Below, one piece after another: positions 7,843-16,432 of a stretch of DNA of 63,580 bases; positions within the stretch are counted from its first letter, which is position 1, and the number at the start of each line of letters is the position of its first letter. The DNA comes from Pseudomonadales bacterium. Lineage in GTDB: Bacteria > Pseudomonadota > Gammaproteobacteria > Pseudomonadales > Pseudohongiellaceae. Location: assembly GCA_022819645.1 (NCBI GenBank), contig JAJEGU010000045.1, positions 1 through 63,580 of the forward strand, given 5' to 3'. Under the pieces are notes generated by a model. That model saw nothing but the letters and a program-made list of their open reading frames with translations. It made no database searches and was not told the DNA's origin. The position numbers and the translations under genes are program-made.

Positions 7843-8400
7843 GTGCCGAAGAGAAGCCTCATCCCCCTTGTTGTGGCCGTGGCCGCCGCGGTGGCGGCCA
7901 TGGGCGGCCTGGAAACCATGCAGGAATCGCCTTCCCCTTCGCTGGCGGCGCCGGCATACAATGCGCTTGCCGAAGGCGTGGACCTGCGCTTCCACGACGA
8001 AACGGGCAGGCTCGGATACGCCTTGCAGGCAGCCCGCCAGACTCGTTCCAGCGACAATATCATCGAGTGGAGCGAACCTTCCCTGCAGTGGTATGCCGGC
8101 AATGGCGGCGCCGACTGGCAGGTCGAGGCGGAACAGGGAATTTCGCCCGCCAGCGGCGAGCATCTCGAATTGAGCGGCAATGTCATGCTGCGGCGCGATA
8201 AGGCCGGAAATTCCGGCGGGTTGACGCTCACCACGAGCAGTCTCGATATCGATCTGGTGAATGAAGTCATCGCCACCGACGCCCGGGTGGAAATGACTTC
8301 CGGCGCACTGCGGCAGAGTGCGGCGGGGCTGGTGCTGCATCTGCCGGAAGACAGCCTGCTCATGCTCGGCAGCGTCCGGGGCGGCCATGGGCGGCCCTGA
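7843..8400 (+). CDS. lptC: LPS export system protein LptC
   Basis: About 185 residues from GTG 7843: a short cytoplasmic start, one N-terminal membrane anchor ([19 protein letters not shown]), then a periplasmic beta-jellyroll domain with repeated [35 protein letters not shown] strands typical of LptC. It hands lipopolysaccharide from the LptBFG transporter to LptA. Identification leans on position (kdsC-lptC-lptA-lptB), since LptC sequences diverge. An in-frame GTG at 7801 is an alternative start but would place 14 extra residues before the anchor. It overlaps lptA by 14 nt. Confidence 0.85.
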   Translation: MPKRSLIPLVVAVAAAVAAMGGLETMQESPSPSLAAPAYNALAEGVDLRFHDETGRLGYALQAARQTRSSDNIIEWSEPSLQWYAGNGGADWQVEAEQGISPASGEHLELSGNVMLRRDKAGNSGGLTLTTSSLDIDLVNEVIATDARVEMTSGALRQSAAGLVLHLPEDSLLMLGSVRGGHGRP

Positions 8401-8896
8401 GATTTCCCGCTGGCTCGTGCTGGCGGGCGCGCTGGCCTGGGCCCTTGTGGCGCCGGCGCAGGAAAACGACAGCGGGCAGGCCATCGAATGGAGCGCCGAC
8501 GGCGACTCTTCCCTGTCGATGGAAAACGGCGTCCGCCAGTTGCATATGACCGACAACGTCATCATCACCCGGGGCGGCCTGGAAATCCGCGGCGATCAGG
8601 CCCTGATCGAGTACAGCGCCGAAACCAACGAACTGAACCGGGTGACGGTACAGGGCGCACCGGCGAACTATCGGCAAAGCCTCGATGAAGACGGCGGGCT
8701 TGTCACCGGCAGCGGCGATACCATCCTTTTCCACACCGATGCCGACGGCAATACCGTTATTGAACTCGTGGGCAATGCCGGCATTCGCTCCCGGGAAATG
8801 GACACCCAATGCGAGTCCATCGTTTATGTGACCGAGCTCGAACTGATCCGCGCCAGCGGCAACTGCGCTGGGGCCTTCACCCCCCGGAATGACTGA
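8387..8896 (+). CDS. lptA: Periplasmic LPS transport protein LptA
   Basis: A 169-residue protein with a signal peptide ([20 protein letters not shown], cleavage before ENDSG). It is followed by the OstA-like strand pattern that forms the LptA jellyroll: [51 protein letters not shown]. LptA polymers bridge inner and outer membrane for lipopolysaccharide. The ATG at 8387 is inside the end of lptC, and the gene end overlaps lptB by 8 nt, indicating translational coupling of lptC-lptA-lptB. Confidence 0.9.
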   Translation: MGGPEISRWLVLAGALAWALVAPAQENDSGQAIEWSADGDSSLSMENGVRQLHMTDNVIITRGGLEIRGDQALIEYSAETNELNRVTVQGAPANYRQSLDEDGGLVTGSGDTILFHTDADGNTVIELVGNAGIRSREMDTQCESIVYVTELELIRASGNCAGAFTPRND

Positions 8897-9620
8897 AGCC
8901 ATGCTTGAAGCTGCCGGCCTCGTCAAGAGCTACCGGGGACGCCGGGTGGTCAACGAGGTTTCCCTGGCCATCGGGCGGGGCGAAGTGGTGGGCCTGCTTG
9001 GCCCCAATGGCGCTGGCAAGACCACCTGCTTCTACATGCTCGTGGGGCTGATTCGTCCGGACCGGGGCGATATCTTCATCGACGGCGACAGGGTGACGAA
9101 CCAGCCCATCCACCGTCGCGCCGCTCATGGCCTCGCCTATCTGCCCCAGGACGCCTCGATCTTCCGCACCCTGAGCGTGGAAGACAATATCCTCGCCATT
9201 CTCGAAACCCGCAAGGAGCTGGACAGCCAGGGGCGCGGGCAGCGACTCGAAGCCCTGCTTGAGGAATTCCATATCACCCATGTGCGACACAGCAAGGGCA
9301 TGAGCCTGTCCGGCGGCGAGCGACGGCGCACCGAAATCGCCCGCACCCTCGCCACCGAGCCAGGCTACCTGTTGCTCGACGAGCCATTTGCCGGCATCGA
9401 TCCGATATCGGTAAGCGATATCAAGCACCTCATCGCCCATCTCAAGGCCCGGGGCATCGGCATCCTGCTGACCGACCACAACGTCCGGGAAACCCTCGAC
9501 ATCTGCGAAAAGGCCTGCATCGTCAGCGAAGGCCGCATCATCGCCCAGGGCGAGCCCGCGACCATCCTCGCCAATCCCACCGTCCGGGAAGTCTATCTCG
9601 GAGAAAATTTCGACATGTAG
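8889..9620 (+). CDS. lptB: LPS export ABC transporter ATPase LptB
   Basis: The 243-residue ATPase powers extraction of lipopolysaccharide by LptFG (genes not in this window). Visible motifs are Walker [11 protein letters not shown]-loop [10 protein letters not shown], signature LSGGERRR, Walker [14 protein letters not shown] and switch His in [12 protein letters not shown]. The length and the wording of the [11 protein letters not shown] segment are diagnostic of LptB among ABC ATPases. A second ATG four codons in (8901) may be the true start. In many relatives rpoN follows closely; here 400 bp carrying two different repeats (9671-9749, 9851-10016) intervene. Confidence 0.96.
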   Translation: MTEAMLEAAGLVKSYRGRRVVNEVSLAIGRGEVVGLLGPNGAGKTTCFYMLVGLIRPDRGDIFIDGDRVTNQPIHRRAAHGLAYLPQDASIFRTLSVEDNILAILETRKELDSQGRGQRLEALLEEFHITHVRHSKGMSLSGGERRRTEIARTLATEPGYLLLDEPFAGIDPISVSDIKHLIAHLKARGIGILLTDHNVRETLDICEKACIVSEGRIIAQGEPATILANPTVREVYLGENFDM

Positions 9621-9670
9621 GTACGCTTTGTCCGACGATCCGGACGTAACGGAGCACCCAGCCCCTCTTC

Positions 9671-9749
9671 GTCATTCTGCGCGAAGCGAAGTCGCAGAAT
9701 CTCATGCAGTGGCCTCCCAGGGAGACCCTGCGACTGCGCGCAGGATGAC
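9671..9749. repeat. Palindromic repeat, second family
   Basis: A 79-bp unit: GTCATTCTGCGCGAAGCGAAG, then TCGCAGAATCTC on one side, mirrored by GAGACCCTGCGACTGCGCGC then AGGATGAC on the other. Similar units occur at 7633, 11950, 31843 and 57692. Confidence 0.8.
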
Positions 9750-9799
9750 CGAACTCGCAGATTTCGCGGTTATGCAAGGAAAGTGCCAAGGTCTTCGGG

Positions 9800-9805
9800 T
9801 ATACT
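9800..9805 (+). promoter_or_regulatory. Possible -10 element upstream of rpoN
   Basis: TATACT lies between the two repeats and is followed by a small hairpin (TGAAT/ATTCA). No convincing -35 box is visible at 16-18 bp. If used, the 5' leader of rpoN would run through the whole 167-bp inverted-end repeat. Confidence 0.25.
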
Positions 9806-9850
9806 GAATTTTCTGATTCAGGTAGGGCGTCCCCCCGAAATTCGGTCGTT

Positions 9851-10016
9851 CAGGAGTCTGCGCCGCAGGAATTCGCGATAGCGAAAATTCGCTGTCGCCG
9901 CGCCCCTGGCCGGTCGATTGAGGCGAATATTGGTCAATATGCAACGAAATCGAGCGGCCGCGGGCGTGGACGGGAGCGGATTTGCAGCCGTGAATTCCTG
10001 TGGCGCAGGCTCCTAG
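9851..10016 (-). repeat. Full inverted-end repeat upstream of rpoN
   Basis: Second complete copy of the family (166 bp), inverted relative to 4809-4975. Ends are CAGGAGTCTGCGCCGCAGGAATTC and GAATTCCTGTGGCGCAGGCTCCTAG. The right end stops 4 nt before the rpoN ATG, so this element fills the whole rpoN translation-initiation region. Stretch 9621-10020 has no gene. Confidence 0.85.
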
Positions 10017-10020
10017 GGAC

Positions 10021-11436
10021 ATGAAACTTTCGCTACAGCTCAAGCTCGGACAGCAACTCGCGATGACTCCGCAGCTTCAGCAGGCGATCCGGCTGCTGCA
10101 ACTCTCCAGTACCGACCTGCATCAGGAAGTCGGACAGATGCTCGAATCCAATCCCATGCTCGAACTCGAGGAAAGCGGCGAGGAAAGCGAGCGGGAGCAC
10201 AGTGCGCAGTTGCGGGCGGAAGACGACTGGCGGGAAAACCGATGGCAGGAAGCCTGGCAGCCTTCCTTCGGCGGCCCGGCCCGGGATGGCGAAGCCTTTG
10301 ATTTCGCCGCGAGCAGCCCCGAGCCCGACAACCTGCAGGACCACCTGCTCTGGCAGTTGAACCTGACTCCCATGTCGAACCGGGACCAGACCATCGCCCT
10401 GGCCATCATCGACGCCATCGACGCCAATGGCATGCTCAGCGTGGATATCGATTCCCTGCTCGCGGGTTTCGCCCCGGCGGCGGGCGTCGGCGCCGATGAA
10501 GCGCTGGCGGTATTGCACCGAATCCAGCAATTCGACCCCGCCGGCGTGGCTTCCCGCGACCTCGCCGAATGCCTCTTGCTGCAACTCGGGCAGATCAGCG
10601 ACCCGGAACTTGAGAGCACCGCCGACTGCGCCGTGCTGATCGTAAAGAACCATCTCGACCTGCTGGCAAGCCACGACTATGCGCAACTGATGCGGCGCAC
10701 CCGGCTGCGGGAGAACGAACTCGGCGCCGCCATTCGGCTGATCGAATCGCTCAATCCCAGGCCCGGCGCCCAGCTCTCGCCAGCCGCGGCAGGTTATGTG
10801 ATCCCGGATGTGCTGGTGCGCCGGGACCCGTCTTCCGCCACATGGCGGGTTGACCTCAATCCCGACAGCGCCCCCCGCATCCGCATCAATCAGGACTACG
10901 CCGATCTGGCGTCGAATTCGGCGGGCGACGACGGCAGCTATCTGCGCAGCAATCTGCAGGAGGCGCGCTGGTTCCTGAAAAGCCTGCAAAGCCGCAACGA
11001 GACGCTGCTGAAAGTGGCGGCGAGAATCGTCGAGCATCAGCGGGACTTCCTCGAATACGGCGAAGAAGCCATGAAACCCCTGGTGCTGCACGAAATCGCC
11101 GAAGCGGTGGACATGCACGAATCGACGATTTCCCGGGTGACCACGCAAAAATACCTGCACACGCCCCGGGGCGTGTTTGAGCTAAAATACTTTTTTTCAT
11201 CCCACGTCTCCACCAGCGGCGGCGGAGAGTGTTCATCGACGGCAATCCGGGCCATTATCAGAAAACTCGTGGCGCAGGAGAATACATGCAAGCCCTTGTC
11301 GGATAACCGGATTGCGACGCTGCTGCGGGAACGTGGCATCGAGGTGGCCCGCCGCACCATCGCGAAGTATCGCGAGTCGCTTTTCATTCCCCCTTCCAAC
11401 GAGCGCAAGCGGCTTGCCATGCCAGTACAGGATTAA
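10021..11436 (+). CDS. rpoN: RNA polymerase sigma-54 factor
   Basis: 471 residues. Region I is Gln/Leu-rich (LQLKLGQQLAMTPQLQQAIRLLQLSS) and contacts core enzyme and activators. Region II is acidic (EESGEESEREHS). The core-binding and helix-turn-helix region (HEIAEAVDMHESTISRVTTQKYLHTP) precedes the RpoN box ARRTIAKYRESL near the C-terminus, which reads the -24 promoter element. ATG 10021 sits at the canonical KLSLQLK start. It has no clear Shine-Dalgarno of its own: the only purine run, CTAGGGA, overlaps the repeat end and lies too close. ptsN follows after 16 nt; hpf, normally between them, is absent. Confidence 0.97.
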   Translation: MKLSLQLKLGQQLAMTPQLQQAIRLLQLSSTDLHQEVGQMLESNPMLELEESGEESEREHSAQLRAEDDWRENRWQEAWQPSFGGPARDGEAFDFAASSPEPDNLQDHLLWQLNLTPMSNRDQTIALAIIDAIDANGMLSVDIDSLLAGFAPAAGVGADEALAVLHRIQQFDPAGVASRDLAECLLLQLGQISDPELESTADCAVLIVKNHLDLLASHDYAQLMRRTRLRENELGAAIRLIESLNPRPGAQLSPAAAGYVIPDVLVRRDPSSATWRVDLNPDSAPRIRINQDYADLASNSAGDDGSYLRSNLQEARWFLKSLQSRNETLLKVAARIVEHQRDFLEYGEEAMKPLVLHEIAEAVDMHESTISRVTTQKYLHTPRGVFELKYFFSSHVSTSGGGECSSTAIRAIIRKLVAQENTCKPLSDNRIATLLRERGIEVARRTIAKYRESLFIPPSNERKRLAMPVQD

Positions 11437-11452
11437 GGCGAAAGGACGTCAC

Positions 11453-11908
11453 ATGGAACTGGAAGAGATACTCACGCCCGAGCGCTGTCTGTGCGCTATC
11501 GAGGGCCATAGCAAGAAGCGGCTGTTTTACCGGATCAGCGAATTGATCGCCGAAGAGGCCCCCGGCGTTGACGCCGATGCGGTCTTCCATGCGCTGATGG
11601 CCCGGGAGCAGCTCGGCAGCACCGGGCTTGGCCAGGGGATTGCCGTGCCACACTGCCGGGTGGAAGGCTGCGGCGAAATTTACGGCGTGCTGGTGACCTT
11701 GTGTGAGCCCATCGATTTTGATGCCATGGACGACCGGCCTGTGGACCTGCTTTTTTTCCTCGTGGTTCCCGACGCCAGGGACGACGACCACGTGCGCACC
11801 CTGGCGCAGGTGGCGACCCTGTTCAACGATGCGGATTTCTGTTCCACATTGCGCAATACCGCCGGTGCGGGCGACTTGTATACTGCCACCGTAACCTGTC
11901 AGGCCTGA
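11453..11908 (+). CDS. ptsN: PTS-Ntr IIA-like phosphocarrier PtsN
   Basis: A 151-residue EIIA-Ntr protein. The phosphorylated His lies in GQGIAVPHCRV, and ARDDDHVRTLAQVATLF is the conserved C-terminal helix. It accepts phosphate from NPr (ptsO, three genes downstream) and regulates potassium, nitrogen and envelope functions rather than sugar uptake. The start at 11453 has AAAGGACG 8 nt upstream. It belongs with rpoN upstream and rapZ-ptsO downstream. An 80-bp palindromic repeat sits between ptsN and rapZ, so these may form separate transcripts. Confidence 0.93.
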   Translation: MELEEILTPERCLCAIEGHSKKRLFYRISELIAEEAPGVDADAVFHALMAREQLGSTGLGQGIAVPHCRVEGCGEIYGVLVTLCEPIDFDAMDDRPVDLLFFLVVPDARDDDHVRTLAQVATLFNDADFCSTLRNTAGAGDLYTATVTCQA

Positions 11909-11949
11909 GCTCCCTCCGTGTCATTCCACGCCGAGCCAAATCCCAGGAT

Positions 11950-12028
11950 GTCATTCCGCGCACAGCGAAGTCGCGGAATCCAGGGCAGCGTTATCCCGAC
12001 GGGATTCCGCGACTACGGGCAGCATGAC
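11950..12028. repeat. Palindromic repeat, second family
   Basis: GTCATTCCGCGCACAGCGAAG then TCGCGGAATCC, mirrored by GGGATTCCGCGACTACGGGC then AGCATGAC. It occupies most of the 137-bp gap between ptsN and rapZ. The preceding GTGTCATTCCACGCCGAG (11919 on) looks like a decayed extra arm. Confidence 0.75.
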
Positions 12029-12045
12029 GAGGGAGGGGCGGTCGC

Positions 12046-12903
12046 ATGAGGCTCACCATCATCAGTGGCCGCTCGGGTTCCGGCAAGAGTACGGTGCTGC
12101 GGTATCTGGAAGACCGCGGCTACCACTGCGTGGACAATCTCGCCGCGAGCCTGCTGCCCGCCCTCGTGGAGCGCATCGCCGGAGACTCCGGCGGCATCGG
12201 CAATCTGGCCGTCAGTATCGATGCCCGCAATCTGTCGGTGGACCTGCCCCTGGTGCCCGGCATTGTCGACCAGCTCAGGGAGAAGGAAATCCCGGTGGAA
12301 GTCGTTTTTCTGGACGCCAACAGCGAAACCCTGCTGAAGCGCTTCAGCGAAAGCCGCCGCAAGCATCCCCTTTCCACCGGCCAGGTGGGACTGAGCGAGG
12401 CCATCGACGAGGAATCGGCGCTGCTCGAACCCATCGCCCTGCTCGCCAGCCTCGCCATCGACACGAGCAGCATGTCCTTGCAGCAGCTCCAGGACGCCAT
12501 CAGCCAGCGCATCATTGAAAAGTCCGAGAGCGGCCTCGCCCTGCTCTTCCAGTCCTTCGGCTACAAGAACGGCGTGCCCACCGACGCCGACATCGTCTAC
12601 GATGTGCGCTGCCTGCCGAATCCCTATTGGGAAACCCGGCTGCGGGCGCTCGACGGCCGCGACACCGCGGTGCGCTCGTTTCTGGAGTCATTCGAGGTGG
12701 TGCAGCGGATGTGCGGCGACATCTGCCGCTTTCTGGAAACCTGGCTGCCGCGCTTCGAGGAAAACAGCCGCAGCTATCTCACCGTGGCGGTGGGTTGCAC
12801 CGGCGGCCAGCACCGCTCGGTTTTCATTTGCGAAACGCTCGGGCGGCACTTCCAGGGCGGGATCGCCAATGTCCAGGTCCGTCATCGGGAACTGCGGGTC
12901 TGA
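12046..12903 (+). CDS. rapZ: RNase adapter protein RapZ
   Basis: 285 residues, the usual length. Walker A GRSGSGKST is at residues 8-16, and the C-terminal sugar-phosphate-sensing domain holds DIVYDVRCLPNPYW and VGCTGGQHRSVFICETL. In E. coli RapZ hands the small RNA GlmZ to RNase E when glucosamine 6-phosphate is plentiful; elsewhere the nucleotide and RNA roles differ, and no GlmZ-like RNA was recognised here. ATG 12046 directly begins MRLTIISGRSGSG. ptsO starts 2 nt after the stop, matching the rapZ-npr coupling of enterics. Confidence 0.96.
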   Translation: MRLTIISGRSGSGKSTVLRYLEDRGYHCVDNLAASLLPALVERIAGDSGGIGNLAVSIDARNLSVDLPLVPGIVDQLREKEIPVEVVFLDANSETLLKRFSESRRKHPLSTGQVGLSEAIDEESALLEPIALLASLAIDTSSMSLQQLQDAISQRIIEKSESGLALLFQSFGYKNGVPTDADIVYDVRCLPNPYWETRLRALDGRDTAVRSFLESFEVVQRMCGDICRFLETWLPRFEENSRSYLTVAVGCTGGQHRSVFICETLGRHFQGGIANVQVRHRELRV

Positions 12904-12905
12904 GT

Positions 12906-13172
12906 ATGCGCAGCGCCGAATCGCTCATCGTCAACAAGGCCGGGCTCCACGCCCGGGCGGCGTCGAAGCTGGTGGGGGTCACTTCGCGCTTTGCCAGCGA
13001 GGTTCGGGTGGGTCATGAAAAAATGGTTGACGGCAAGAGCATTCTCGCCCTGATGATGCTGGCGGCGGTCAAGGGCACGAAACTGCGGGTGGAAGTGGAC
13101 GGCCCGGACGAAGAAGAGGCGCTGCCCGCCATCGTGCGCCTGATCGAGGATGGATTCGGCGAGAATCCCTGA
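12906..13172 (+). CDS. ptsO: Phosphocarrier NPr (HPr family)
   Basis: An 88-residue HPr-like protein with the active His in NKAGLHARAASKL (residue 15). The site equivalent to the regulatory Ser of Gram-positive HPr lies in VDGKSILALMMLAA. It carries phosphate from EI-Ntr to PtsN. EI-Ntr (ptsP) is not in the window. ATG 12906 lies 2 nt past the rapZ stop, so translation is probably coupled. Confidence 0.94.
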   Translation: MRSAESLIVNKAGLHARAASKLVGVTSRFASEVRVGHEKMVDGKSILALMMLAAVKGTKLRVEVDGPDEEEALPAIVRLIEDGFGENP

Positions 13173-13193
13173 GCGGCGGCGCCTGAAGGAGCC

Positions 13194-14549
13194 ATGCCCA
13201 TGTCTGAAACCGATTTCCGGAGCGACCGCCTGCGTCTGCTGAATCTGGCGCTGGAAAGCGGCTCGCTGTATCAGGTGCGGCAGATGGTCAAGACCCTGCC
13301 GGCGGCGGGTATCGCCCACCTGCTGGAATCCTCGCCGCCCAAGGCGCGCAGCATCCTCTGGCAACTGCTCGACAAGGACGCCGAAGGTGAGGTGATCCAG
13401 TATCTGAACGAAGACCTGCAGGCCGAATTCCTGCGCGACTACAACGCCGCCGAAGTAGCGGAACTCGCCGCCGGGCTCGAACCAGACGATTTCGCCGACA
13501 TCCTCCAGCAACTGCCCCGGCAGGTGGCCGCCGAAGTGTTGCAGGCCATGGACGAGCAGGACCGGCAGCGGGTGGAAACCGTCCTGTCCCACGACGAGGA
13601 CACCGCCGGCGGCCTGATGAACACCGATACCATCGCTGTGCGCAAGGGCCATTCGGTGGAACTCGTCCTGCGCTATCTGCGCCGCCACGACTTCATTCCG
13701 GAAATGACCGACAACATCCATGTGGTGAATCGCCAGGACGAGTTCCAGGGCATCCTGCCGATTCGGGAATTGCTCGTGTCCGACCCGGCCACCCTGGTCA
13801 TCGACATCATGCGCACCGATATCGAGGCCATCCCGGTTTCCCTGCCGGCGGAGCGGGTGGCGCAGTTGTTCGAACAGCGCGACTGGGTGTCGGCGCCGGT
13901 GGTCGACGAGAACGGCAAGCTCGTCGGCCGCATCACCATCGATGATGTGGTGGACGTGATCCGCGACAGCACCGAACATTCCCTGATGAGCATGGCCGGC
14001 CTCGATGAAGAGGACGACACCTTCGCCCCGGTGATCAAGACCGCGCGCCGCCGCGCCGTCTGGCTGGGTGTGAACCTGGTGGCGGCGGCGCTTGCCGCGC
14101 TGGTGATCTACGCCTTCCAGGACGTGGTGGACCAGATCGTCTATCTGGCGGTGCTGATGCCGATCGTGGCCAATATGGGCGGAGTCGCCGGCACCCAGAC
14201 CCTCACCCTGGTCATCCGCAGCATCGCCCTGGGCCACATCAGCCCTTCCAACAGCGCCTGGCTCGTTATCCGCGAATTGAATGTGGCGCTGCTCAACGGC
14301 CTGGTCTGGGCCGTGGCCATGGGGCTGATCGCCATGCTCTGGTACGGCGACCCACTGCTCGCGCTGATCGCCGGCGTCGCCATGATGATCAATCTCGTCA
14401 GCGCCGCGCTCACCGGCGCCTACCTCCCCCTCTTCCTGCGCCGGGTCAACCTCGATCCGGCCCTGGCTGGCTCCGTGGTCCTGCACACCCTCACCGACTC
14501 CATCGGCTTCTTCGCCGTCCTCGTTCTCGCCCAGATGTTCTATCTGTGA
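13194..14549 (+). CDS. mgtE: Magnesium transporter MgtE
   Basis: 451 residues from ATG 13194 (449 from ATG 13200). Order: cytosolic MgtE N domain (LLESSPPKARSILWQLL; EVAELAAGLEPDDFADILQQLP), paired CBS domains (about 135-255; GGLMNTD, VSAPVVDENGKLVGRITIDDVVDVI), then five membrane helices (from about residue 285). The pore-lining and selectivity stretch is MPIVANMGGVAGTQTLTL. MgtE is a Mg2+ channel gated by cytosolic Mg2+ binding between N and CBS domains. GAAGGA lies just upstream. It closes the rpoN-ptsN-rapZ-ptsO run, an arrangement I believe is shared with several marine gammaproteobacteria. Confidence 0.95.
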   Translation: MPMSETDFRSDRLRLLNLALESGSLYQVRQMVKTLPAAGIAHLLESSPPKARSILWQLLDKDAEGEVIQYLNEDLQAEFLRDYNAAEVAELAAGLEPDDFADILQQLPRQVAAEVLQAMDEQDRQRVETVLSHDEDTAGGLMNTDTIAVRKGHSVELVLRYLRRHDFIPEMTDNIHVVNRQDEFQGILPIRELLVSDPATLVIDIMRTDIEAIPVSLPAERVAQLFEQRDWVSAPVVDENGKLVGRITIDDVVDVIRDSTEHSLMSMAGLDEEDDTFAPVIKTARRRAVWLGVNLVAAALAALVIYAFQDVVDQIVYLAVLMPIVANMGGVAGTQTLTLVIRSIALGHISPSNSAWLVIRELNVALLNGLVWAVAMGLIAMLWYGDPLLALIAGVAMMINLVSAALTGAYLPLFLRRVNLDPALAGSVVLHTLTDSIGFFAVLVLAQMFYL

Positions 14550-14745
14550 ATGACGCACCTCCATTCTCCGAAATCATGGAACTCGCAACGCAAGAGGCTC
14601 AACGCAAAGGTTTGCAGCATGACTGCGATTGAGTTCACCAGCGACATTAATTGAGAATTGATCGACATCTGCCTGTACCGTGTCGAGCAATTCGATGAGG
14701 TGGTCGTGATTTAGCGGGTCAACTCAGCTTGACTTATTTTAGGAT

Positions 14746-14800
14746 TTAATTCCCGAATTCGATTTGAAATATGGAATTAATTCCCGATCCAGTGTAGACT
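14746..14800 (+). promoter_or_regulatory. Direct repeats and -10 box at the DUF4143 ATPase gene
   Basis: TTAATTCCCGA occurs at 14746-14756 and again at 14777-14787, 31 bp apart (three helical turns). A -10-like TAGACT (14795-14800) ends 6 nt before the ATG at 14807, so the second repeat would fall inside the promoter spacer and the transcript would start at or next to the ATG. The rest of 14550-14745 shows nothing else that I can support. Confidence 0.4.
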
Positions 14801-14806
14801 TACGCC

Positions 14807-15970
14807 ATGTTTGAGCGGTTTTTACAATTGCCACGCGGCCATTCGTGCTTCCTGTTCGGGGCGCGCGGGACCGGCAAAACCACCTTCATCAAGCGGGCTT
14901 TCGATCCCGACGCTTCGCTCTACGTCGATTTGCTGGACCCTGAAGTCGAGGACAGCTATCGCAGAATACCGGGTCGGCTGGAAAGCGAGGTTGCGGCGCT
15001 GTCCGCATCGGTGCGATGGGTGCTCATCGACGAAGTGCAGCGGGCGCCGCGGCTGCTTGACGTGACGCATCGGCTGATCGAGAACACCGACAAGCGTTTC
15101 GTGCTTACCGGCTCAAGCGCCCGCAAGCTCAAACGCGGGGCGTCCAATCTGCTGGCCGGCCGTGCGTTCGTCCATCACCTCTTTCCACTGACCGAGCCGG
15201 AATTGCGGGATGCATTCGTGCTCGAAGACGCCTTGCGCTGGGGAACCTTACCGAAAATCCATTCACTCGCCGACGACGCCGACAAAACCGCGTACCTTCG
15301 CGCGTACGCGCTTACATATCTGAAGGAGGAAATCGCCGCCGAACAAGTCACCAGGCGACTGGATCCGTTCCGGGAATTTCTCGAAGTGGCGGCTCAGGCG
15401 AACGGAACCATCGTCAACTATGCAAACATCGCGCGCGACGTGGGAGTGGATCCCAAGACCGTTGTTTCTTACTTTCAAATTCTGGAAGACACGCTAATCG
15501 GCTTCAACCTGCCCGCCTATCGTCGTTCGATCAGGAAACAGCAGCGCACCAATCCGAAGTTCTATTTTTTCGATATCGGGGTCAAACGGGCACTGGAACG
15601 AACTCTGGAACTACCGATTCATGGCGGAACCTACGAATTCGGCAAGCTGTTCGAGCACTTTGTCGTCACCCAGATTGCACATCTAGCGCGATACCGCTTC
15701 CCGGACTGGAGACTGTTCCACCTTCGAACCGGCGCCGGGGCCGAGATCGACCTGCTGATCGAACGGCCTGGCTTGTCCACGGTACTGATCGAGATCAAAT
15801 CCGCCGAGCGCGTGGACGAGCGCGACACGCGTATCCTTGAAGGATTCACCGGAGACTTCGACCACCCACTGGCCTTGTGCGTCAGCAGGAAAACCACGCG
15901 CATGCGGGTCGGCGGCGTAGTTTGCCTGCACTGGCGCGACGCCCTTCGGGAACTGGGACTTGCCGAGTAG
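14807..15970 (+). CDS. ATPase with C-terminal DUF4143 nuclease-like domain
   Basis: 387 residues. The N-terminal AAA-type domain has Walker A GARGTGKTT at residues 18-26, Walker B LIDEVQRAP and a sensor Thr/Ser in FVLTGSSARKLKRG. The C-terminal DUF4143 domain contains the PD-(D/E)xK-like pattern GAEIDLLIE...LIEIKSAE. Members of this family are common, mobile and functionally unassigned. The gene is flanked by accessory loci and by AT-richer DNA than the mgtE side. No clear ribosome site precedes the ATG; the -10 box suggests a leaderless message. A second, only distantly similar copy lies at 34485-35750. Confidence 0.88.
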   Translation: MFERFLQLPRGHSCFLFGARGTGKTTFIKRAFDPDASLYVDLLDPEVEDSYRRIPGRLESEVAALSASVRWVLIDEVQRAPRLLDVTHRLIENTDKRFVLTGSSARKLKRGASNLLAGRAFVHHLFPLTEPELRDAFVLEDALRWGTLPKIHSLADDADKTAYLRAYALTYLKEEIAAEQVTRRLDPFREFLEVAAQANGTIVNYANIARDVGVDPKTVVSYFQILEDTLIGFNLPAYRRSIRKQQRTNPKFYFFDIGVKRALERTLELPIHGGTYEFGKLFEHFVVTQIAHLARYRFPDWRLFHLRTGAGAEIDLLIERPGLSTVLIEIKSAERVDERDTRILEGFTGDFDHPLALCVSRKTTRMRVGGVVCLHWRDALRELGLAE

Positions 15971-16105
15971 ATCGATCCGGAATGTCCGTCGCCGACATCG
16001 CGAGTAAACCCCCGGTTTTTCTCAATGATCAGGCGCAGCAAGGAAGTTGCCGGTTGTGCAGGTCGCCGGTGCTTCAGGGAACACTTCGCAGAATCGGAAA
16101 ATATA

Positions 16106-16133
16106 TTGATATTAGAAATACATTCAGTATCAT
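16106..16133 (+). promoter_or_regulatory. Promoter and operator of the BrnT/BrnA-like pair
   Basis: TTGATA (16106-16111), a 16-bp spacer and TATCAT (16128-16133). The two boxes overlap an inverted repeat TGATA...TATCA, a natural operator for an autoregulating antitoxin. The stretch 15971-16105 holds no gene. Confidence 0.45.
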
Positions 16134-16141
16134 TCATCCCC

Positions 16142-16432
16142 ATGAACGATTGTCGAATGGAATGGAGCGAGGAGAAAAACCGCAAACTCAAGCGCGAACG
16201 AGGAGTCTCTTTTGAAGACGTGGAGACCGCAATCGAGGACGGGATGTTCATCGCTGACTATTTGCACCCGAATCAGGAGCGCTATTTCGGCCAGCGAGTG
16301 CTGATTGTGGAAATTGATGGGTACGCCTGCCTTGTCCCCTATGTTCGCGATGATGATGTTCTGTTCCTGAAAACCATTTACAGAAGCCGAAAAGCCCAAC
16401 GCCGATACCTTGGGCGGAGCAAAAAATCATGA
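16142..16432 (+). CDS. BrnT family toxin
   Basis: 96 residues from ATG 16142, or 91 from ATG 16157, whose MEWSEEKNRKLKRERGVSFED matches the family N-terminus closely and may be the true start. BrnT is a RelE-fold ribonuclease that stops translation. The usual pattern is present: EW..EKN, RGVSFEDVETA, RYFGQRVLIVEI and the C-terminal IYRSRKAQRRYLG with catalytic basic residues. The antitoxin gene overlaps by 4 nt (ATGA). Confidence 0.88.
   Translation: MNDCRMEWSEEKNRKLKRERGVSFEDVETAIEDGMFIADYLHPNQERYFGQRVLIVEIDGYACLVPYVRDDDVLFLKTIYRSRKAQRRYLGRSKKS

Noticed and set aside
14600..14700. Short frame MTAIEFTSDIN resembling an antitoxin start
   Set aside because: It stops after 11 codons and the following frame is broken; too little to name a remnant.
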